DNA of 64,000 nt from Promicromonospora umidemergens. Its GTDB lineage: Bacteria; Actinomycetota; Actinomycetes; Actinomycetales; Cellulomonadaceae. Below the pieces are notes generated by a model, which was given only the letters and a program-made list of their open reading frames with translations, made no database searches and was not told where the DNA came from. Of the stretch, positions 38,031 to 46,499 are shown piece after piece; the stretch's first letter is position 1, and each line of letters opens with the position of its first letter. The stretch spans positions 26,151 through 90,150 of the forward strand of contig NZ_JAMTCT010000023.1 in NCBI RefSeq assembly GCF_024171995.1, written 5' to 3'. The position numbers were made by a program, and so were the translations under genes.

Positions 38031-39822
38031 GAGAGGGGGCGCCTCTCTCCACGATACGACGGGCCAGGTCCCGGGACTCGGCCAGGCGGTCGGCGCGCGG
38101 CACCCGCACCTCGATGACCTGGACACCGTGGCTCGGCGCCTGCAGCGCGTGCCGCAGGGTCGGCACGTCCTGCACCAGCTGGTGGTCCACGCCGTACCCG
38201 GCGCACAGCTGCGCCAGGTTGGACCCGTGCGGGGTCCCGAAGACCCGCTCGAACGTGGCGCTCGCCGCGCTGCCGGTCGCGGCGAGGGCACCGTGCTCCA
38301 GCGTCGCGAAGATGGAACCGCCGTCGTCGTTCACCACGACGATCTCGAGGTCCACCGGGGGTTCGTCGGGTCCTCGGAGCAGGCCTCCGACGTCGTGCAG
38401 GAACGTCAGGTCGCCCAGGAGGGCGCGGGTGCGCAGACCGCGCCGTGCGGCGGCGAGCGCGACGCCGACCGCCGTCGAGACGGTGCCGTCGATGCCTGCG
38501 AGCCCGCGGTTCGCGAGGACCGCCGGGCCGGGCCCGTCGAGGCCGAGCACCAGCTCGAGGTCCCGCACCGGGTTGGACGAGCCGACCACCAGCAGGTCCT
38601 CCGACCCGAGCACGCCTGCGACGGCGCGTGCCACGGAGAGCGCCGTCGGCCCACCGATGACCGCGTCGTCGCAGGTGACCTCATCGAGGACCTGGGCGGC
38701 CCGCACCCCGGAAGCCCGCCAGCGTTCGAGGAACTCGGAGGGTTGCGGGGCGGCGGCCTCGAACCACATGGCCGCGACCCCCGGCACCACGACGGCGGCG
38801 TTGCGGGCGGCGTCGGGCCACGGGCCCGCACCTGGTGCGACGACGGTGACCGCGACGTCGGGCCGACCGAGGAGCCGCTGCACGGGCCGGGACAGCGTCG
38901 GCCGGCCGAGGACTACCGCCTGCTCGATACCCGCGGCAAGCTCCGGTGACCCGAGCAGCAGCCGGTACGCCGCAATCGCATTGGGTCCGCCGGTCGCACC
39001 CGACGACGGCTCCGCGAACAGCGGCCAGCCCTGCGCCTCGGCGAGCTGCCGGGCCTCGGGTCCGGCACCGTCGCCGGCCACGACGACGGTGCGTGCGGGG
39101 TCGCCCGGCAGCGCCGGCGAGGCGAAGTGCTGGAGGACGGCCGGGACGACGAGCGGCGGGTCCGGCTTCGGAGAGCCGTCCGGCGCGCTGCCCGCTCCCG
39201 GTCCGGGCAGCGGGGCGGACGGCGCCAGCGGGTCCCGGAAGGCCAGGTTGAGGTGCACGGGGCCAGGGTGGCCCGACCGGAATCCGAGGGCCGCGCTGAC
39301 CGCGCGCCCGGTGACGCTCCGCAGGTCCCGGAGCTCCTGCGCGCTCGCGGTGCCCGGCTCCCCGTCTGCCTCGGGTCCGGGGCTCGGGGTACCTGACGGT
39401 GCCGGCACGTCCACGGCGAACCGCACAGCCGCACCGAAGATCCCCACCTGGTCGGTGGTCTGTGATGCCCCGGTTCCGCGCAGCTCGTGCGGTCGGTCGG
39501 CGGTGAGCAGGATCAGCGGCAACCCGGTGTGGCTCGCCTCCAGCACGGCGGGGTGCAGGTTCGCGACGGCGGTGCCCGACGTCGTGACGACGGCGACCGG
39601 CGCACCCTCAGCCCCCTTCGACAGGCCGATCGCCAGGAACCCCGCCGCCCGCTCGTCGACACGCACGTGCAGGGTGATCCGGCCGGCGTCGGCCGCCTCC
39701 GCGACCGCGTAGGCGAGGGGCGCGCTGCGCGAGCCGGGCGCGAGGACCACGTCCTGCACACCCCTGCTGACCAGGTCGGCAATCAGCGCGCGGGCGGCGG
39801 TGACGGCGGGCGGGATCGTCAT
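38026..39822 (-). CDS. menD: 2-succinyl-5-enolpyruvyl-6-hydroxy-3-cyclohexene-1-carboxylate synthase
   Basis: The 598-residue thiamine-diphosphate enzyme adds succinyl semialdehyde (from 2-oxoglutarate) to isochorismate. The N-terminal half has VLAPGSRSAPLA, RVDERAAGFLAIGLSKG and TTSGTAVANLHPAV, all MenD signatures; DRPHELRGTGASQT follows. The cofactor region is near LLGDLTFLHDVGGLL and VNDDGGSIF at about 485-520. The ATG overlaps the menC stop by four bases. The next gene, htrA, is 122 bp away. Confidence 0.95.
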   Translation of the reverse strand: MTIPPAVTAARALIADLVSRGVQDVVLAPGSRSAPLAYAVAEAADAGRITLHVRVDERAAGFLAIGLSKGAEGAPVAVVTTSGTAVANLHPAVLEASHTGLPLILLTADRPHELRGTGASQTTDQVGIFGAAVRFAVDVPAPSGTPSPGPEADGEPGTASAQELRDLRSVTGRAVSAALGFRSGHPGPVHLNLAFRDPLAPSAPLPGPGAGSAPDGSPKPDPPLVVPAVLQHFASPALPGDPARTVVVAGDGAGPEARQLAEAQGWPLFAEPSSGATGGPNAIAAYRLLLGSPELAAGIEQAVVLGRPTLSRPVQRLLGRPDVAVTVVAPGAGPWPDAARNAAVVVPGVAAMWFEAAAPQPSEFLERWRASGVRAAQVLDEVTCDDAVIGGPTALSVARAVAGVLGSEDLLVVGSSNPVRDLELVLGLDGPGPAVLANRGLAGIDGTVSTAVGVALAAARRGLRTRALLGDLTFLHDVGGLLRGPDEPPVDLEIVVVNDDGGSIFATLEHGALAATGSAASATFERVFGTPHGSNLAQLCAGYGVDHQLVQDVPTLRHALQAPSHGVQVIEVRVPRADRLAESRDLARRIVERGAPSR

Positions 39823-40799
39823 GCGTCCTCCAGGGTCCGGGTCAGTCGGTGATACCGCGCGAGCCAGCGCTCGGTCGTCGGGCCGTCGGCCGCGACAGCC
39901 GCGAGCGCCTCCGGCGAGGGTTCGGGCCGGCGGACGGGGAGCGCGCCGTCGACGGGCAGCAGCGGCTCTGCGACGACGTCGTGCACCAGGAGCTGCGAGG
40001 TCGCGAGCCCGCAGGCGTAGGGCAGCTCGGGGAGGGCCGCGGCGAGGGCCACGCCTGCGGCGAGGCCGACCGAGCTCTCCAGCGCGGACGAGACGACGAC
40101 CGGCAGGCCGACCTGTTCGGCGAGCTCGAGGCACGCACGGACGCCACCGAGCGGCTGGACCTTGAGCACCACGATGTCGGCGGCCTCGTGGCGCACCACG
40201 CTCAGGGGGTCGGCGGCGCGGCGGATGGACTCGTCGGCCGCGACAGGAACGTGCTGCTTGCGGCGCACCAGGGCCAGCTCCTCGACTTCTGCGCAGGGCT
40301 GTTCCACGTACTCCAGCCCGCCCGCGGCGCGGTCGATCTGGACCAGGTGGGCCAGGGCTTCGTCCGGGGTCCAGGCGGCGTTGGCGTCGACCCGGATGGC
40401 GCCGTCGGGCCCGAGGGCCTCCCGGACTGCCGCTACCCGTTCGACCTCGGCGGACACGGGTTCGAGCGTCCCGTCGGGGCCGCGCTGGGCCACCTTGACC
40501 TTGGCGGTGCGGCACCCGCCGGACGCCAGGACGATCTCCCGGGCCCGTTCCGGCCCGACGGCGGGGACGGTCACGTTCACCGGGACGCTCTGCCGGACGG
40601 GTTCGGGCCAGCCGACCGTCGCTGCTTCGAGCGCGGCGCGCAGCCAGGTCGCGGACTCCGCGTCGTCGTAGTCCCAGAAGGGTGAGAGCTCGCCCCAGCC
40701 GGCGGGGCCGTGCAGCAGGACGCCGTCGCGCACGTCGATGCCGCGAAAGCGTGTCCGGAGGGACGTGGACCAGACGACGGGTTCACCGATCAGCAGCAC
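39819..40799 (-). CDS. menC: o-Succinylbenzoate synthase
   Basis: The 326-residue enolase-superfamily enzyme dehydrates SHCHC to o-succinylbenzoate. The catalytic Lys pair is in CRTAKVKVAQ, metal ligands are in RVDANAAW, YVEQPC and VAADES, and the second Lys is in VVLKVQPLGG. The GTG start is preceded by TAGCCT six bases upstream (40806-40811) without a Shine-Dalgarno sequence, so a leaderless transcript is likely. It is divergent from menB. Confidence 0.93.
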   Translation of the reverse strand: MLLIGEPVVWSTSLRTRFRGIDVRDGVLLHGPAGWGELSPFWDYDDAESATWLRAALEAATVGWPEPVRQSVPVNVTVPAVGPERAREIVLASGGCRTAKVKVAQRGPDGTLEPVSAEVERVAAVREALGPDGAIRVDANAAWTPDEALAHLVQIDRAAGGLEYVEQPCAEVEELALVRRKQHVPVAADESIRRAADPLSVVRHEAADIVVLKVQPLGGVRACLELAEQVGLPVVVSSALESSVGLAAGVALAAALPELPYACGLATSQLLVHDVVAEPLLPVDGALPVRRPEPSPEALAAVAADGPTTERWLARYHRLTRTLEDA

Positions 40800-40841
40800 A
40801 GGGCCAGGCTAACGACCTGTGGCAGCACACGGGCTCCGCAC

Positions 40842-40885
40842 GGCGTGAGTTCGGTCGGTTGCTCAGCGGACACCGAACTCACGCC
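40842..40885. repeat. 14-bp inverted repeat in the menC-menB divergent promoter region
   Basis: GGCGTGAGTTCGGT and its exact complement flank a 16-base loop. It sits between two back-to-back men promoters, which makes it a candidate shared operator; it may instead be a dispersed palindrome. Confidence 0.55.
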
Positions 40886-40905
40886 CATAGGCTCACCGCC
40901 CCAAC

Positions 40906-40911
40906 TACGCT
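40906..40911 (+). promoter_or_regulatory. -10-like TACGCT for leaderless menB
   Basis: TACGCT is seven bases before the GTG start; no Shine-Dalgarno sequence is present. Confidence 0.45.
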
Positions 40912-40918
40912 TGCCCGC

Positions 40919-41881
40919 GTGAGCACGAGCACCGAACTGCCCCCGCAGGTCTCCGAGACGTTCGACCCGCAGCGCTGGCGCGCGGTAGCGGGCTTCGAGA
41001 ACCTGACCGACCTCACCTACCACCGCGGCGTCGACCGCAGCGGCCCCGAGCCACGCGACCTCCCGGTGGTCCGCATCGCGTTCGACCGCCCGGAGGTGCG
41101 CAACGCGTTCCGCCCGCACAGCGTGGACGAGCTGTACCGGGTCATGGACCACGCGCGCATGACGTCCGACGTCGGCACGGTGCTGCTGACCGGCAACGGC
41201 CCCTCCCCCAAGGACGGCGGCTGGGCGTTCTGCAGCGGCGGCGACCAGCGCATCCGCGGGCGTGACGGCTACCGCTACACGACGGACACAGCGGGCGAGA
41301 CCGCTGATCACATCGACCCGGCCAAGGCCGGCCGCCTGCACATCCTGGAGGTGCAGCGCCTGATCCGGACGATGCCCAAGGTCGTGGTCGCGGTGGTGGA
41401 CGGCTGGGCCGCCGGTGGCGGGCACTCCCTGCACGTCGTCGCCGACCTCACGGTCGCGTGCCGGGAGCACGGCAAGTTCAAGCAGACCGACGCCGACGTC
41501 GGCTCGTTCGACGCCGGGTACGGCTCCGCGTACTTCGCCCGCCAGATCGGGCAGAAGCGTGCCCGTGAGGTCTTCTTCCTCGCCCGCGAGTACTCCGCCG
41601 ACGACGCCGAACGCTGGGGCTCCGTCAACGAGGTGGCCGCCCACGAGGACCTGGAAGGGCTGGCGCTCGAGTACGCGAAGATCATCGCCACCAAGTCGCC
41701 GCAGGCCATCCGGATGCTGAAGTTCGCGTTCAACGCCGCCGACGACGGCATCGCCGGCCAGCAGGTGTTCGCCGGCGAGGCGACCCGGCTGGCGTACATG
41801 ACGGACGAGGCGGTCGAGGGCAAGGAGGCGTTCCTGGAGCGCCGCGAACCGGACTGGTCCGGGTTCCCCTACTACTACTGA
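40919..41881 (+). CDS. menB: 1,4-Dihydroxy-2-naphthoyl-CoA synthase
   Basis: The 320-residue crotonase-fold enzyme closes the naphthoquinone ring. Family signatures are FCSGGDQRIRGRDGY, WAAGGGHSLHVVADLTVA, TDADVGSFDAGYGSAYFARQ and the C-terminal FPYYY. The length matches actinobacterial MenB. The frame is open further upstream, but the GTG fits the alignment and a leaderless -10. It is divergent from menC-menD. Confidence 0.95.
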   Translation: MSTSTELPPQVSETFDPQRWRAVAGFENLTDLTYHRGVDRSGPEPRDLPVVRIAFDRPEVRNAFRPHSVDELYRVMDHARMTSDVGTVLLTGNGPSPKDGGWAFCSGGDQRIRGRDGYRYTTDTAGETADHIDPAKAGRLHILEVQRLIRTMPKVVVAVVDGWAAGGGHSLHVVADLTVACREHGKFKQTDADVGSFDAGYGSAYFARQIGQKRAREVFFLAREYSADDAERWGSVNEVAAHEDLEGLALEYAKIIATKSPQAIRMLKFAFNAADDGIAGQQVFAGEATRLAYMTDEAVEGKEAFLERREPDWSGFPYYY

Positions 41882-42301
41882 CGGCGCCCGCCACGACGAC
41901 TGACGGCACCGGCCGGCCCAACCGCAACGTACGCGTTGCCAGATAGAGGCGGCGGCGCCGAACCGCAAGGTGCACGCCACCGGCGGCGCCCAACCGCAAG
42001 GTCCACGTCACCGGCGACGCCGAACCGCAAGGTCCACGTCTCTCAGGCCCCGGATCGACGTGTACCTTTCGGCTCGGCGCCCGGGGTGACACCTATCTTG
42101 CGGTTCGGCGGATCGAGCAGCACCGTTGGACGCACAGCTTGCGGTTCGGCGGGACCGAGAGCCACCGCCGACGCGCAACCTGCGGTTCGGCGCAGTCGAC
42201 GCAGTCGACGCAGCGGGCGCAGCGGGCGCAGTCGGCGCACCAGCCGCACAGCTGCACAGCCGCAAAGCCGCACCAACCGATGCGGAGAGCGCGAGCGGCC
42301 G
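41882..42301. repeat. Interspersed repeat cluster between menB and the ABC-like gene
   Basis: No gene is seen in this 420-bp convergent gap. Forward copies of a GCCGAACCGCAAGGT-type motif begin at about 41918, 41955, 41985 and 42016. Reverse copies (CTTGCGGTTCGGCG type) lie at about 42064 (degenerate), 42097, 42138 and 42179; the last three are spaced exactly 41 bases apart. From 42192 to 42245 a 9-bp tandem repeat (GCAGTCGAC, GCAGCGGGC) follows. The pattern is that of a REP/BIME-like cluster able to form many hairpins. It is not a CRISPR: repeats occur in both orientations and spacers are unequal. Confidence 0.75.
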
Positions 42302-43960
42302 TCAGTCGTCGTCGTCCGGCGTGCGACCGTCCGGGGTGACCGGAACCGGCGTCGCATCGACCCGAACCTCCTCGGCACCCAGGGCTCCCGCCAGATCGTC
42401 CGGCCCGGTGAACACCACTACCCCCGGATAGCCGGCCAGGATCCGCTCCAACCGGCCGCGCCCCTCCTGGTTCAGGTCCCGGTCCAGGTCGACGACCAGG
42501 AGCAGCGGCGGCTCACCATAGATCGCGCGGGCGAGAGCGAGCCGCGCGCGCTCGTCGGTGGTCAGCGGCTCCCCGCCGGCGCGCAGCTCGGTACGGAACC
42601 CGCCCGGCCACCGGTCCGCGGAAAGGCCGACGGCCTCGAAGACCTCGGTGGCCGTCTCGTCGTCCAGGTCGGGACGCCGGTAGCGCAGCGCTCGGCGCAG
42701 CGGCCCGCGCTCGAACACGGTGCCCCTGGTCGCGAGCCCCACCAGGGAACGGCCGAGCGCCGGTGCGACGCCCCGCAGGTTCTCGCCGGCCACCCATACC
42801 TCGTCGATGGCGCCCGGCGGGGCAGCGGAGAGCCCCACGACGCGGCGCATCAGGCGCAGCGGCGCCTCGGGGTCGTCGCTGGTCAGCCGGATCCGGGCGC
42901 CGGCGGCCGCGCGCAGGGGCGAGCCGTCCGGGGTGAGCCCAGGGACGCCCAGGTGCACAAGGCCCGGCCCGTCCACGCCGTCGGGCGCGGGGGCCGACGC
43001 CGCGGTATTGCGCACGTGCTCGTACTCGGCACGCCGTCGGGCGGCGTCCGCGAGCGCCGGGCCGAGGACCGCGCGGGCGGCCAGGTAGGTCTGGCGGTAC
43101 TCGACGATCCGCCCGATGTCGATGATCGGGGTCGACGCGATGCCCGCTACGGCCATGGCGGCCATGGTGACCGCGGGATCGAGGCCCCGGACGACGCCGA
43201 TCGCCGCGACGGCGAGGGTGGCCAGCAGAGCTGCCACGGTGCCGCCGGCCCGGATCGTCCCGATGATCACCGAGCGGTCGACCGCACGGTCGATGACGAC
43301 GTCCGAGGCGGAGTCGATGTGGCCGAGCTCGCGCCGGGCACCCCGCGCCGCCATGATCTCCTGCGAGGCCCCGACGGTGTCGGCGATCCGGGTGGCCATG
43401 CGTCCGCGGGCCCGCCGCAGGCGCCGCGACTTCAGGTACGCGGTTCGCGCCCAGGGCACCATGACCGCGGCGAGCACGCCGAGCGGGAGCAGGAACCCGA
43501 TGCCGAGGTACGGGTCGATGATCGTGAGGCCCACGGCGGAGCCGACGATCAGCGGGATGCCCGCCGCGAGCGGGCCGACGCCCTGCGACACCCAGTTGCG
43601 GACGCTGGAGAGGTCGTTGGTGGTCCGGGCGACGGTGATGCCGAGGTGGGTCCGGCTGCCCGGGGTGAGCTCGGCCTCCAGCAGGTCGCGGCGTACCCGC
43701 CGCACATAGTCCTGGCCGAGCCGCTCCGCGACGATCCGCTCCTCGACACGCAGCCCGCCGAGCGCGACGGCTGCCGCCACGATGCTGAGGACGGCGACCG
43801 CCATCGGCCAGGGGCTGCCTGCCCGAAGCTGGGTCAGCGTCCAGGCGCTGACCGCACCGAGCGCACCCTGGCCCAGCCCCAGCGCGACCAGACCGAGCAG
43901 CCAGGTCCGGCGGGTTCCGGTGAAGACCTTCGGCAGCTCGCCCGGCTCAGGCGATCGCAT
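42302..43960 (-). CDS. ABC-exporter-like protein with degenerate ATPase domain
   Basis: The 552-residue protein has an exporter-type membrane domain (about six helices, residues 20-310) and a nucleotide-binding-like domain. The ATPase motifs have decayed: Walker A is replaced by RIRLTSDDPEAPL, the signature is GGEPLTTDERARLALARAI instead of LSGGQ, Walker B reads LLLVVDLDRDL without the catalytic Glu, and the switch His is absent (VVVFTGPDDL). The fold is still recognisable by RLALARAIYGEPPLLLVVD. It is probably not an active ATPase by itself. It overlaps the preceding P-loop gene by 14 bases, so the two likely act together. The substrate is unknown. Confidence 0.75.
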   Translation of the reverse strand: MRSPEPGELPKVFTGTRRTWLLGLVALGLGQGALGAVSAWTLTQLRAGSPWPMAVAVLSIVAAAVALGGLRVEERIVAERLGQDYVRRVRRDLLEAELTPGSRTHLGITVARTTNDLSSVRNWVSQGVGPLAAGIPLIVGSAVGLTIIDPYLGIGFLLPLGVLAAVMVPWARTAYLKSRRLRRARGRMATRIADTVGASQEIMAARGARRELGHIDSASDVVIDRAVDRSVIIGTIRAGGTVAALLATLAVAAIGVVRGLDPAVTMAAMAVAGIASTPIIDIGRIVEYRQTYLAARAVLGPALADAARRRAEYEHVRNTAASAPAPDGVDGPGLVHLGVPGLTPDGSPLRAAAGARIRLTSDDPEAPLRLMRRVVGLSAAPPGAIDEVWVAGENLRGVAPALGRSLVGLATRGTVFERGPLRRALRYRRPDLDDETATEVFEAVGLSADRWPGGFRTELRAGGEPLTTDERARLALARAIYGEPPLLLVVDLDRDLNQEGRGRLERILAGYPGVVVFTGPDDLAGALGAEEVRVDATPVPVTPDGRTPDDDD

Positions 43961-45191
43961 GGCTGTCCCCAGCCTCTCCGACCGGGACCAGGTCCCCGGC
44001 CGGAGCCACGCCAGCAGCCGGGGCCAGGCCTGCGGCGCTCAGCGCGACGGACGGCAGGCACAGGTCGAAGGTCGGCACGACACGCACGTCGAGCTCCGCA
44101 CGGGCCTCGGCCATGGCGAGCGGCGAGGACGTGAGCACGCCGGACACGACCGACGGCTCGCAGCCGAGCGCGCGGAGCGCCCCGACTCCCCCGCTCGCAC
44201 CGAGCGCGTCCCCGGCGGCGAACACCACGCGGTCGACCACCGTGCGGAACGCCTCGTCCGTGAGGAGCCTGCGCGTGTCGCCCTGGTAGAGGCCGTCGGC
44301 GATCTCGATCAGGACGACGTCGGGAGCGCCGCGGCCCGCCGGGGACGCCAGCACGTCGGCCATCGTCGCGAACACGTCGCGCACGTCCTCGAAGGCGAGG
44401 CCGAACGTGCTGGGGAGGCCGAAGTCGGTGAAGTCGATCACGTGGTCGGCACCCGCGTCGGTGTAGTGGTGGGCGTCGTTGCCTGCGCCCGTCCCCGTGG
44501 CCTTGCCTGCGTGGACGGTGCGGCCAGCGGCGGCGAGCCCGCGGGCGAGGCAGGCCAGCGCGGTCGACTTGCCGGAGTTCATCGACGTACCGACCACGGC
44601 GACGACGGGCACGCGCGACGCCGCCCCGCTTGCCGACGACGCCGGGCGCACCGGGTATGGCGCGAAGGCCGAGAGGTTCACCACCCCGTTCGCGTTCGAG
44701 AGCAGCCCGACCGGCTCGATCACCGTGGCGTCCTTGATCGCGGCGTGCTGGTCGACGACGCGCGAGGCGAGCCCGCCGGCGGCCGCGAGATGGCACGGCC
44801 CGAGGTCCTCCGGGATGACCGCGTGGAACTGGTCCGCGGCGTAGCGGGACCCGTAGGACACGACGATCTCGTCACCCTCGAACAGGATCTGACGGCGGGA
44901 GGCCGGGGACTCCAGCCGCCGGTGCTGGCCGATCGTGACGACGCGCGCCAGGACGACGTCCCCGGGGCGTGGTGCCTGCGTCGGGTCGGTGATCAGGTCG
45001 AAGGCCGCGGGGTCCGCCTCGACGGCCGCGGCGACGAACCGCGTGGAGTAGGCCTTCTTGGCCCGCAGCAGGCGGCGCACGAGCGGGTCGGGCGTTCGCG
45101 CCGCGCCGTCGACGGCGCCGACCCGAAGCGGGGTGGCGAGGGGACGCGGGGCGTAGCCGCGGGTGTGCGGGGACGTGTCGAGAATGCTCAT
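43947..45191 (-). CDS. P-loop NTPase of unknown function paired with the ABC-like protein
   Basis: The 414-residue protein has an N-terminal region of about 180 residues (LITDPTQAPRPGDVVLARV, then LFEGDEIVVSYGSRYAADQF) that I cannot name. An intact Walker A follows, GTSMNSGKST at 201-210, with LACLARGL after it. Later motifs are DVVLIEIADGLYQGDT (Walker B-like) and VFAAGDALGASGGV. The layout recalls P-loop families such as DUF1611 and MobB, but the match is not firm. The ATG (MSILDTSP) gives a sensible start; a GTG 16 codons upstream is possible. It could supply nucleotide hydrolysis to its ATP-dead partner (inference). Confidence 0.6.
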   Translation of the reverse strand: MSILDTSPHTRGYAPRPLATPLRVGAVDGAARTPDPLVRRLLRAKKAYSTRFVAAAVEADPAAFDLITDPTQAPRPGDVVLARVVTIGQHRRLESPASRRQILFEGDEIVVSYGSRYAADQFHAVIPEDLGPCHLAAAGGLASRVVDQHAAIKDATVIEPVGLLSNANGVVNLSAFAPYPVRPASSASGAASRVPVVAVVGTSMNSGKSTALACLARGLAAAGRTVHAGKATGTGAGNDAHHYTDAGADHVIDFTDFGLPSTFGLAFEDVRDVFATMADVLASPAGRGAPDVVLIEIADGLYQGDTRRLLTDEAFRTVVDRVVFAAGDALGASGGVGALRALGCEPSVVSGVLTSSPLAMAEARAELDVRVVPTFDLCLPSVALSAAGLAPAAGVAPAGDLVPVGEAGDSHAIA

Positions 45192-45305
45192 GGCAGCCAC
45201 GCTTTCTGGTCGAGGGACGCACGGTGCAACACCCGTCACTCAACTAGGTTGCCATGAACCCGTCATGAGACCCCGATGAAAGGTCTCTCATGCGTGATAA
45301 AGCGC

Positions 45306-46385
45306 TCAGCGCGGCGACCAGCTCCCTGACCGCTGCGGCACCAGCTCGATCCACGTGTTGCCCGGGTCGAGCTGCGCTTCCTTGCCGTCCGGCAGCTCGA
45401 GCACGATGGGCGCCCGGTGGTTCTTCTTGGACCAGCGCACCGAGATGCTGTGCCCCATGGAGGCCAGCGTGCCGTCACCGCTGCTGCCGGCGAGCCGGTG
45501 CTCGGGAACCGGAGCGCCCGACGGGTCCACCCACTTGGTGTCGAACACGTAGGTGGACAGCACGAGAACGTTGCGGGCGGAGTGCCGACGACCGTCCGCG
45601 GTGACGGACGCCGCGGAGCCCTCGCTGCGCAGGTATCGCTTGCTCTCCGGGTCCCAGGTCCAGACGCTGCGCTGTGCGGGGGACAGGCGCACGTCCACCT
45701 CCCGCGCGGGCTTCCCTGCCTGGGGGGCCGACCCCTCGCCCACCTTGCGCGCGTACGCGAACTGCGCAGGCGGCGGGCTCGTCCGCCGACGGTCGGCCTG
45801 CTCAAGGAACGTCGGCACGCTCCCGATCACGTTGTGCGGCGCGACCCGGCCGGGATCTCGCGTGAAGCCGGCGTCGCCGTCGTCCATGATGACCGTCTGC
45901 GTGCCCTCGCGCTCCGTCGCGGCGATGAACGGTCCCTGCCCGCCGGAGAACGCCAGGATCCCGTCGAGCGGCGCCACGATCGCAGGATCCATCGGCCGCA
46001 CGGAGCGCACCGGCTCCACGGCGTCCGGGATCTTCGAGTGGTAGGTCGCCACGAACCGCGTGATGCCGCCCTCGATCACCTCTTCCCACACGATGTCGGC
46101 CTCCACGAGGCCACGCTGGGGCCGGGCCGCCACCGAGTTCTCGATCTTCACCGACACGGCCGGGCGCTGCGCGACCCTCTCGGTCCCCACGCCGGTCAGC
46201 GGCCACACCAGGGGCACGTCCGGTTCCGGCGGCCCGTCCCGGTCGCCCCGTACGGGGGCGTCGACGGTGGTGGTGGGCGTGGGCGCGGGCTCGTCCGGCT
46301 CACCGAGACCGCAGCCCGCCAGCCCCAGGGCGATCACCAGCGCGGCACCCGTGGTCCGTACGGCAGTCGTCCAGCGTGCTGTCAT
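45306..46385 (-). CDS. DUF3048 lipoprotein (YerB-like)
   Basis: The 359-residue protein has a lipoprotein signal ending in LAGC (Cys25), a Pro/Thr-rich spacer, and two domains typical of DUF3048. These show KIENSVAARPQRGLVEADIV, VRSVRPMDP, FSGGQGPF and APHNVIGS in the first, and NTWIELVP near the end. Family members are surface lipoproteins of unknown function. GGAGGAGG lies six bases before the ATG. The gene is divergent from menE. Confidence 0.85.
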   Translation of the reverse strand: MTARWTTAVRTTGAALVIALGLAGCGLGEPDEPAPTPTTTVDAPVRGDRDGPPEPDVPLVWPLTGVGTERVAQRPAVSVKIENSVAARPQRGLVEADIVWEEVIEGGITRFVATYHSKIPDAVEPVRSVRPMDPAIVAPLDGILAFSGGQGPFIAATEREGTQTVIMDDGDAGFTRDPGRVAPHNVIGSVPTFLEQADRRRTSPPPAQFAYARKVGEGSAPQAGKPAREVDVRLSPAQRSVWTWDPESKRYLRSEGSAASVTADGRRHSARNVLVLSTYVFDTKWVDPSGAPVPEHRLAGSSGDGTLASMGHSISVRWSKKNHRAPIVLELPDGKEAQLDPGNTWIELVPQRSGSWSPR

Positions 46386-46487
46386 CCGACCTCCTCCGCA
46401 GGCACCCGCCCCCGGGCACTCCCGGGAGGCCGTTCCGCGTGGCGCACACCCTACCCACACAGTAGCCCCGCGCCCCCGAGGCAGCCT

Positions 46488-46493
46488 TACCCT
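46488..46493 (+). promoter_or_regulatory. -10-like TACCCT for leaderless menE
   Basis: TACCCT is six bases before the GTG; the intervening CGTGAG is not a convincing Shine-Dalgarno sequence. Confidence 0.45.
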
Positions 46494-46499
46494 CGTGAG

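Noticed and set aside
41918..42192. Possible CRISPR array
   Set aside because: The repeats occur in both orientations, are imperfect and have unequal spacing; no cas genes are present.
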